From NCBI GenBank assembly GCA_034696485.1, contig JAQIWT010000624.1:1-17040 (forward strand): a stretch of DNA of 17,040 nucleotides, given 5' to 3'. This DNA is from Isohypsibius dastychi (lineage: Eukaryota; Tardigrada; Eutardigrada; Parachela; Isohypsibiidae). The first letter of the stretch is position 1, and each line of letters begins with the position of its first letter. Positions 1 to 8,500 of the stretch are shown here, one piece after another. The notes under the pieces are model-generated. The model saw nothing but the letters and a program-made list of their open reading frames with translations, searched no databases and was not told where the DNA came from. The position numbers and the translations under genes are program-made.

Positions 1-164
1 AATGTACCCATCAACATGTTGTTGTAAGCAGTGTCGGAGATGGCGAAGACGTGAGGTGGGACCTCAGCTCGTCGACGTCCTTTGAAGACGGCGACGGCCT
101 TCTTGTTGTAGATGGGCATCCATTTGTAAGGATTGATGGCCACGCAGAAAAGGCCAGAGTAAGT
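1..164 (-). CDS. Mhc: Mhc coding exon 3 (partial at window edge)
   Basis: Encodes [20 protein letters not shown], then a basic segment ([17 protein letters not shown]) and AYNNMLMGT, then leaves the window. The acceptor is TTTCTTTCAG|ACT at 164. As I recall, the homologous Drosophila exon (exon 3) begins at the same TYSGLF junction and exists as mutually exclusive copies. No second copy is visible in the intron upstream of this exon. Confidence 0.94.
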
Positions 165-1151
165 CTGAAAGAAAGTGAATGTTCAAATTACAATTCCCAT
201 TTCATTTTTGCTCTCGAAGTCTTGTGAAGTACTTGAGAACTTGATTAATTAGAGATTCGAACTGAAAAACGTTCTCGCCGGAATTGAGAAATTATTTCCT
301 TAAAATATTTCAGCCGGTAACAGTAACATATTTTGTTTTGGTATGACTTGGTCACACACTCACAACAGTTGACAATTGAGGGGAAATCAACTCTTTGTGT
401 CAACTAGGATTAGAGCTGCAGTTATGCGAGTCATTTTTTCGTTCTTTCTCTTTCTAAAATTAGGCGCAACAGTTGCTGCCATGTTACGTTGACTGCTAAT
501 CTTTCATCGTTTATTAATCTGGCCTGTCAGCATTATTTTTAGCCCTCCCGCACCAAACTACCAGCGCTGAACGACCAAGCTAGAAAAACAACATATGATC
601 CTTAAAAGGCATTCCTCGATGTCCCCACCCAGTTTCACTCTCTCCCGCTCAAAAAACTCAACATCTCGAAAAATGCAAATCCAAACAAATTTTAGGTTCT
701 CAAAAAGTTTAGTGGTCTTCTGGACTTACATAGATGAAATCCTTGTAGTATCGTTGGCGGAGATTGTGGAGAACCGACGCGTCGTTAAGATAGGTCAAGG
801 TGGACATGTCCTCGCATTTCTCGAATTTGGGCGGGTTCATTTGTTGAATCAAGTCCTTTTTCAAAGTTTTCTCCTGAAAGCAAGAAAGAGCTAAAACAGA
901 GTTCCTCGAAAATTCCTTGAATATTCGGTCGAAAAACTTACCTCTCCTTTGTTGAGACCGACGGTGACCAGATCTCCCTTGGTCGACTTGATCTCTCCGG
1001 GAACGAATCCCTCCTTCTCATCGGGGACCCAGCAGCTCTTCTTACCATCGAATGGCTGCGTTTGATCTTGTCGCTGCATCTCCAACGAGGGACGCAGGAA
1101 GGGAGTGGGATCCCGCTCCTCGGCATCAGCGGGGACCGATGGTTTGACCAT
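1..1151 (-). CDS. Mhc: Muscle myosin heavy chain, N-terminal part (partial gene)
   Basis: Three coding exons on the minus strand (1151-942, 873-730, 164-1) join in phase into the first ~172 residues of a class II myosin heavy chain, the actin-based motor of the thick filament. The order is the N-terminal SH3-like subdomain ([13 protein letters not shown], then [15 protein letters not shown]), the start of the motor domain ([20 protein letters not shown]) and the [14 protein letters not shown] strand-loop. All are hallmark segments of muscle myosin. The start codon sits in a strong context (CCAACATGG), with an in-frame TAA five codons upstream. The gene runs off the left edge before the P-loop (GESGAGKT), so catalytic residues are not visible. 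The closest sense is sarcomeric Mhc (Drosophila Mhc, C. elegans unc-54 family). Non-muscle myosin II is less likely because the N-terminal block is of muscle type. Confidence 0.96.
165..729 (-). other. Mhc intron 2 (565 bp), possible muscle enhancer
   Basis: There is no coding homology on either strand. The intron holds E-box cores CAGTTG (366-371 and 470-475) and CAATTG (373-378), plus a MEF2 consensus at 533-542. Muscle myosin genes often carry MEF2 and bHLH-bound enhancers in 5' introns. That this one works as an enhancer is inference. Confidence 0.4.
533..542 (+). promoter_or_regulatory. Candidate MEF2 site
   Basis: TTATTTTTAG is an exact match to the MEF2 consensus YTAWWWWTAR, inside a 5' intron of a muscle myosin gene and within ~170 bp of three E-boxes. 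The motif can occur by chance in AT-rich DNA. Confidence 0.4.
730..873 (-). CDS. Mhc: Mhc coding exon 2 (start of motor domain)
   Basis: Encodes 48 residues (71-118), starting [19 protein letters not shown] and ending [10 protein letters not shown]. The acceptor is TTGCTTTCAG|GAG at 873 and the donor is TAT|GTAAGT at 730, both phase 0. The segment [17 protein letters not shown] is near-invariant in muscle myosins. Confidence 0.95.
942..1151 (-). CDS. Mhc: Mhc coding exon 1 (start codon, SH3-like subdomain)
   Basis: Encodes residues 1-70, from [18 protein letters not shown] to VTVGLNKGE. The donor is GGAGAG|GTAAGT at 942/941, phase 0. The DPTPF and [12 protein letters not shown] blocks match the conserved start of muscle myosins. 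The intron to the next exon is only 68 bp. Confidence 0.95.
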
Positions 1152-1400
1152 GTTGGATTCGGGTTATGAATGGGGGAAGAAAACAGGGAAAACGGTTCCT
1201 GGTTCTCGAAAAGAGAGCTCTCGATGCAAAAATGCTCCAACACAGTTTCACAACTGAACACCCTTCTTTCTGTGAGTGAAGTTCGACTGACCGTTCTGCA
1301 GGCCTTCATATACTTTGTTGCTTCTCGGATTCAGTTTCCGGAGTAGAGAGAGGAGATGAGAGGGTTCGGTTGTGTTACAGTGTATTACTTTATTTGGGGA
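1152..1400 (-). other. Mhc 5' leader (probable 5' UTR)
   Basis: This lies between the predicted start site (about 30 bases downstream of the TATA box) and the start codon at 1151. Many stops and no myosin-like sequence are seen, so it is read as untranslated. A GTCAGT donor-like site occurs near 1293, but no convincing acceptor lies before the ATG, so an unspliced leader of ~250 nt is the simplest reading. Confidence 0.45.
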
Positions 1401-1426
1401 GAAGGAAAGTTTCAGCTGAGAAGGGT

Positions 1427-1434
1427 TATTTATA
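1427..1434 (-). promoter_or_regulatory. TATA box of the Mhc promoter
   Basis: On the minus strand TATAAATA lies ~280 bases upstream of the Mhc ATG. It is followed 9 bases later by an E-box CAGCTG (1413-1418) and preceded by a CAGTTG E-box (1465-1470). Spacing predicts a start site near 1397-1404. TATA-driven promoters are common for strongly expressed contractile genes. Confidence 0.55.
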
Positions 1435-2481
1435 AACAAACACAAGTCAGATTATTTTTTCGGGCAGTTGCGCTGACCTAACAGCCATGTACAGGGGAGA
1501 CAAGCCCAACAGTTCTATTTTGTATGCGTGTGAGAAGAAGCAGATAAACCAAGAGCTCGCAAGAAGTTGCTGTAGACAAGCTGATCCATGTTTGCTCGGC
1601 TTTGTTCGCCCATTTGACTGCTCGCTCGACGTTTTGATGACGAGAGAATTCTATTTTAACACTTCTGGGTGTCTGAGTTTTGGTTCCGTTAGTCCTGCGT
1701 TTTTGTTGCTTGAAAACTGCTAGATCACGACTTCCTGTTTTGCTGATGTTGTGAACTGGTTCCTGCGAGGGTTTAACGTCGACCGAAGAGCAAGAGATCG
1801 GGTTGTGACCTTGCGAAGTATCATTTCGCTGAACTGTAATATGTGCAAGGCTAGTTAGTAAGACCATCAATAGGCATCTTGCAGTTATAACAAGATGAGC
1901 AGACTGACAATTTACAAAGACTTAACCATCTCCTCGTGCGTTCTTCTCTCGCGCTTTCGAATCATTGTTTATTTTCTGCACATTTGGTCTTCTTTTGACA
2001 AGGTGATACGACGCCTGGCGTTCTTCACGGTTTTCACTAAATGACCATTGGTGTTCGTTACTACTTGATACATGGCCTTTAAATTCCACCTCAGATCATT
2101 TTGAACTTCGCGTTTTCTCCAAATTTCTTCCTGATTGCTTAAAAATCAAACTCGCGAATTACAGTACGGATACGAGGACCCTGCTGCTGACTGCTTAAGG
2201 TTGAATACCAGTAAACATCGATAAAACCGCTAGGTGCGTCAGCTTATGTATCGCAACGAAAAGACTCCAACAAGTTATCGCTTTATAGCTTACAGTAAAA
2301 CGTCAACGTAACGAACAGATCTTCAGTGAAAACAAGGATGATAAAACAGAAAAGCATAAAAAATATTAAATAAGTTTGATTCGGAAGACTTGAGAAAATG
2401 GTCTCAAAAACGTTCACAATGATGTAATAGTTTTACCGCCATCCTGGCAGAATCATATCACAAAATCAGCAAAAACAACGG
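1435..2481. other. Mhc upstream region overlapping the FARP 3' UTR
   Basis: There is no supported coding exon. The FARP stop codon is at 2482-2484, and the nearest clear minus-strand AATAAA is at 1968-1973. FARP 3' UTR probably fills ~1950-2481 and Mhc upstream regulatory DNA ~1435-1950. Open frames here (a minus frame of 130 codons at 1478-1870 and a plus frame of 78 codons) have low-complexity or unrecognisable products. Confidence 0.4.
1968..1973 (-). terminator. Candidate FARP polyadenylation signal
   Basis: AATAAA on the minus strand, about 510 bases after the FARP stop codon. No closer canonical AATAAA or ATTAAA is seen on that strand, though a weaker variant site could be used. Confidence 0.35.
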
Positions 2482-2566
2482 CTAGACTTGCATGCCGATG
2501 CCGTTCGTGTCCGGCGAATTACCCGAACGTTCCGGCTGCGTAGCTGCACCAATTACATCCATCCAC
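2482..2566 (-). CDS. FARP: FARP exon 21 (PH2 helix, stop codon)
   Basis: Encodes [20 protein letters not shown] then NGIGMQV and TAG. (R)WMDVIGAAT is the PH2 C-terminal helix (family: FERWMEVIRSAT). The tail is short and hydrophobic-ended (MQV), a possible class II PDZ ligand. The acceptor is TTTCTGACTTTCAG|G. Confidence 0.94.
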
Positions 2567-5500
2567 CTGAAAGTCAGAAAATCAATTAATAAAATGGTAA
2601 TTTGTTACCTAATATTGAGGAACAGCAGAAAATTCTGGTATTTCGGAGATTACGAAATTACGGAATTGTAAATTTGGTGTCTCTTTTTCGAGTTCGGCGA
2701 TTACCGTTGGAAGGTGAACTGGCTGTCAGTCCGGAAGAAGTAGACATGAGTTTTGAAATAAAGTTTGAAAACATGATCCTTGAGGATGTTGTCTTCAACC
2801 GAAGGCACTGCGATGCGATATCCAATCAGCGGGAGGCACGCAAGCGGAGCATTCTCCATGTTGCTTTTGAAGAAGAACAGGCAGAAGTTGGTGAAGACCA
2901 CCCATAACTTCTGCCAGCCGTCGCTATTTTTGAATTTTCTCAACAGATATCCATTAAGCTGGAGCTGCAAGAAAATAATCATGGGCGTTCTGTTCATCAT
3001 AAGGAAAACATAAACCATCTTATAGAATCAACAAACTGGCTTAAAAGCTCAATTCTAAATTCTAAAAACTCCAGATCGTAATTTTACCTGGAATGCGCGC
3101 GAAAGGTCACGGACGCCAATTGTTGTATTCCGGTGCCAACAGACATGTAGCGTAGTATTGGATCTGCTCGAAATGACGGGATTCAAAGGCGATTTAGTCC
3201 TCAATGCACCCGTGTCATCAGTGTGAGCAGGCGAGATTGGAAACATGTCGAGTTTATCCAGTACTTCATCCGACGAGCTGCACGATTTCAGACTGCCGTA
3301 TTGAAGAAGCTTGTCATAGGCTAAGCGCTTCGATTGTTCGATGACAGTTAGCAAATCATGGAACCAAAGCGATTTTTCTTCCGCAGAGCTGGACAAACAA
3401 TAAAATATAACATAAGACAAGAAAGCGGAAAATTCGCAGAATGGGTTTTACTTCGCGGCGACAAACAGACTTCGATTTCCACTAAAAATTGTGAAGCAAT
3501 GTTGAAGCCCAGTTTCTGACTCGCTGTCCTTGACCATCATTCCTCTGATGGACATTTGTCCGTGCAACTTGAACTGTGCGGTGGTATTCGACGCTCTTTC
3601 CGTGTAAATTAGCGTGTCGGTCAGCTGGGAAAATACTATGCAAGTATATACGGAGAGGTGGAAATAGAATTGTAAATATTCCAAAAAATCAACTTTTTCC
3701 TTCGAAAATATTCCCAAAATAATTTCGAAAATAATACCGAGTTATAAAAAGTTTCATTATGGGGAATTTTCTCTACCACGAATCCGGTACGAAGGAATAA
3801 AAATGGTGCTTACAAGAATGAACATCCGCAAGTGATCATGGCCCTTTTTGGAGATTTTATGCAGGATGCCTTCGCGGACAAACTCCTGAAAAAAGTCAAT
3901 TTTACTCCCGAACTGCGCAACTTAAAAAAAATCGTTTAAAACAAATTACCCGCGCTGGCACCGCTAGATTATCAATTCCCAGCAGATCTCTTTGCAATTC
4001 CACAAGCTTAGCAAAATGCTCGGCATGCCGCACAGCGTCGTGGACAATTCCACTGGCTCGACGGAAATTATGTAAGGCCGCTTCACAAGCGCCGACATCC
4101 GAATGGTAAGAGCCATAATGATTGAGCAAACCTACAATTCAAATGGAACTTTTTGAAAAAGCACTTTGGGAGATATTGTCAAGAGTCCTGCACTCACGTT
4201 CCAGTGCATTCTGGTATTGCAGCAACCTCTGCGCCGGTTTCAACAGGAAAGCAGTTATCGGCAAATAACAGAGTTTTTCCAACTCAAAATTCCTGTACAG
4301 CTGCTCAAAAGGCTTAATTTTCCGGAATGCAGAGTCAATTTCTTGAAGTAGTTCCGGTAGCTTCGTTAAATATGCGCAGTATTGGTCCAACGAATCATTC
4401 TGTTTCAAAAGCAAATCTCCGATTTGGTTTGTTTCCGATTTATGGATCAGTCCGCGATTTTCCCTGTAAATCAAAGTCTGATTAAATAATCACATGAATT
4501 CAATTGTTTTCCGTTAAAACCGGAAATTTCAGACGAGAATAAAAGGTCGAAAAATCTGATTCAGCTGTGATTTTTTTAATTCTACGGAATCCCAATAGGA
4601 ATAAAATTCACTAGAGCGGAATGCAATTCCAGATCAATATCGAGCCAACAGACAATGTAAGTGAACTTTACGGAGAGGCTGAAAGAGGGAACCAATATTT
4701 TGCCATCTCATGTCCCAACAGCCATCACTGGCCCATAAGATGTTCCCACATAGAGTGGGAAAAGATGAAATGTTTGCTCACCAAGTATTTAATCGATTCT
4801 CAATGTCCAGGAAGAGAATCCCTTGACTATTATATATTGGCGCCAGAAGAGCAAAAAGGTTCTGGAGCAATCCCGGTGGGACATCTTCCGCGCGACTTAA
4901 TTCTTCTCTAAGATGCTGTAAAAGCACGAATAATCTCATTTCATTTCGCGGAATCAAAAGGAAGCACACAAAACAAATAACAGAAAAAAACCTTACCAGA
5001 CAAATGACTTCCAAATCCTTTTTATATGTCCGTTCTCCATTGAGAATCTCCTTGGCGATAAAGTAGCTCAGATCCGACGGATTACGCTGCAATGACCCAA
5101 TCTAATTAATCGCCGGATTGACAGCTCAGAACAAGATAATTGCGGTCAGGATGGCATCTGAATTAATGCGCAGACGGCAACAAAATAGAAATTCATTTCT
5201 ACGTGCTGAATTTAACAGAGCGTGAGAAAATCATGAACTATGCAGGCTAAACAAACAAGCGGGAATAATATCCCCATCTTCTATTTAGGTTTTAGGAAAA
5301 ATAACATTCTAAAGGAAGCCCACTTTCCTTATTTGTCCAACTCGGAAAACAAACTGCATAAGCTCTTGAGCTTAGCGAATTCAAAAGAATCACTCGGTCG
5401 AAACCTATCAATAATTTCGCACCAATTTCCAGCATTTTTAATGGAACCACTACCACAAAAAACCCTCAACCGAAATTACAGGCATGAAACTCAAAAACTG

Positions 5501-8500
5501 AGAATTTTGACGCATTATATGGAAATTAATTTCATATTAAATTTCAGAGAAAATCAGCGGAGTGAAGATTCCACTCAGCCGAACTAGCCGGAAGTAGCAA
5601 TTTCACGATGGGATAATTGCGCATACAACTTACCCTTTTCCGCCCATCCATATCATCGGCGAGAGTTCGAACAGATTCACCAAGCGACTTGCTGCTCTCG
5701 AAGGAGGTTACACCAGATTCCTGTGCGTGTTGTTTCCAGCCGTTGATTTTACGAGCCAACTCCTCCAGCTCGCGGTTGACGAAATTCGTCGGACCACCGT
5801 TAATTCGGTCTAGCGTAGATTTTGACGAGGATGTCAGAATATCCGTACGAAGAGCGCCTCTCGTGGTGATATCTACAGAGAAGACGAAAAAACGCAATTA
5901 AAATCTGGCAAACATGGAAGGACTGCGAGTAAACACAAGTTTTTCCTCACACTTTGCAGGCATAAAAATGAAGGACCATTCAAGCGATATTATCACCCAG
6001 CACCGGTTCACCGATTAGGGATATGGTAATGGAAAAGTAAAGTGCGTAATTTGTTAAACATCTACAGGCTGAATATATCCCAGGCAAGAGAAGGCTAACT
6101 TAATCATACGGGCCAGAAGAAACTCATAGTCTGGTCACAAAATCGCGCTGTGAACTGCACCCCCAAGAAACCAGCCTCATCTTTCCTTCCGTCCGTCCAA
6201 CTTTCAATTCCCTCAACCAAAATCACAAACTTATATGTACAAAGAAAACATGGAAAATCGATGGCGGGGCTGGCGTAATGTAGGATGCCTCGGGCTGGTT
6301 CACTTTTCACAACGCCTCAATATGTGTTCCCGCCGACTCTTATGGAGCTGGCTGTTGGAATGGGAGATGCGTCTAAGCTAACGAGCCATAAGTCTGGGGC
6401 CAGGATATCGGCTTGTTTTCCGCTTATAAATTCGGACGCGCACGACAGATCGTCAAGTGAAAGCGGCGTTAAAATTATGGGGGCGTAAAAGTCTGGCGAT
6501 ACTTTGAATAAGATGTTAAATCTGGCTTAATGAGCGATTTCGTGGCAATTATTACCAAATACGTCATCGAACGCCAGAAAAGTTTAAAAGGTCGAAAAAG
6601 CTCTCAACTGCAAAACTAAACTGAAAATTCAATTTGCTACTATGCAAACCCATTTAGGTCAATTTGGTCCTTCATGCGTATAGTCAATTTTCAACCGATA
6701 GCATCTGAAATTTCGATACTCAAAATTTGCTCTCTGAAAATTTCGCACCCGCATCGAGTAACCTAGAAAAAAGCCTGAAAATTTCTGAAAACCCGATCAC
6801 AGTGTTTGCTAGTTTTATAACTGACAACTTCAAAAAAATCAGATCAATTTCAGAAACCCAAATATTTTAATTGTTATTCGTGAAACTGTCCGAATAATAA
6901 AAGAAATAATTTTTGTTCTGATATCTTTGGTTTATCATGGAGGAGATAGAAACCGAAACAAGATCTGCGGAAACAAAAAAGCGCAATCCCCAACGGAAAG
7001 GGAAGAAACAAACGTGCGTGCGCAATTAAATCGCTTTCCAATGTGTTTTCAAATTGCTGTCGTATTGCTATTGCTCATTCGTTTTTCATCCCGCCAACAC
7101 TCAGAAATCGATTGAAAAGGAAAACACAGTCTCTTCCTGTGCCTAATGGTCAGCCAACTAATTTTTGCCCGCTTCACCTCTCACGAAGTCACGATCTATC
7201 TTTTCCTATGAATTCATCCTGTCACTCGAAATCGACCGGAAATTGTGTACTATGCTTAAAAGTCAAAGCGGACTAGAAAAGCTTCAATCACTCGATGGTT
7301 TCTGCCTTGGCTATCAATAACTTTCTCGCAAATCCGAGCTGTCAAATCCCGGTCTCTACCCTCGACAAATTCGATACATTCCATCAGCCTGATGAGACCG
7401 AAACCCTTCGAAACGGAAACTTGAACGCTTTCAGACTAACGACAAAAAATGGTGCAAGAGTGCAATCAATTTCTGAAACAATAAAAATAATTACTAAAAT
7501 AATAAATTCCCTTCGGCTGATTTTGAGCGTTCAATCAAAGAACTATGGTACCCGAACCGAATTGAACGAGTATGACCTTACCGTCAGAGCATCCAATACA
7601 GCTGATCTTCTCACCGGTAGAGACTGAAAGGAAATATCTGCGAGATACTGCTAGGAAGAAATTCCAGCTGACCCAATCACCAGTTTCATTATTTTCACCA
7701 GAGTCAAATAAATACCAAAAGGCCGAAAATAAACCACAACCTTAGATCTGGAAGAAGGAGGAAGAAATAACAGACAAGGAAGATTTCAAGAGACAGTTGC
7801 CAATAGCACAGAAATCAGAGCCAATAAGACCAAAATACCCAGTAGAAAAAACACCGGAAATCTGTCAAGGGGGTGGAAGACCAACGCAAGAGATGCTCCG
7901 ACTAACAAACGTCTGGCAAATCATTGCGTGCAAAATAAAACGAGGAGAAGAACGGGCCAATTAAAATAATAACCTATGAACTGTACAGAGGACCAGACAC
8001 TTGTTCAATATCCATTCCAATGCTGATGGGGGCTTATTTCGGTGGCGTTTTCCTGACTTGGCTACTTGTCGTGGGCTGCGAATCGGATGCCGATGTTTCA
8101 CTATCTTCCCAGTCGGGATCAGAGCTAGTTGCTCTGTAAAGCCATGTTGAGCCAATCGGCGTTCGACGTGTAAATCCACGATGACCACTCATCTGTGACA
8201 TATTCCGCTGACCACTTCCGCTCGGCGTAATCGGCGATGGTTCATTACTCGATTTCGCACCCGTCAACTGTTCCAGCTCCTTCATCTGAGCTTTCCAAGC
8301 CTGATATTCTGGAGGTTCAGCACGAGGAAAAGTTTGAGATAAATTGGTTTTCGGAGGTAATGCGGGTTTTAGCGGGCTCGGAGGTGGCGGCAGTTCTTCC
8401 TCAGAAATATCGCGAAATTCCTCCGGGACATCAGGAATCTCCATTATTTCCAAATTATCAAGTGGTTCCGCAACCATTTGGCTGGGAGATGGCAGATCAG

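Noticed and set aside
595-894. Plus-strand frame of 99 codons over Mhc exon 2 and intron
   Set aside because: It is the antisense shadow of a strongly supported myosin exon and has no recognisable product.
1478-1870. Minus-strand frame of 130 codons upstream of Mhc
   Set aside because: No domain, no conserved block and unconvincing splice or start context; it lies where promoter and 3' UTR are expected.
5240-5587. Plus-strand frame of 115 codons in FARP intron 12
   Set aside because: Unrecognisable product in intron DNA and no sign of its own promoter or polyadenylation pair.
7295-7627. Plus-strand frame of 110 codons in FARP intron 11
   Set aside because: Composition like surrounding intron and no known motif; open frames this long occur by chance.
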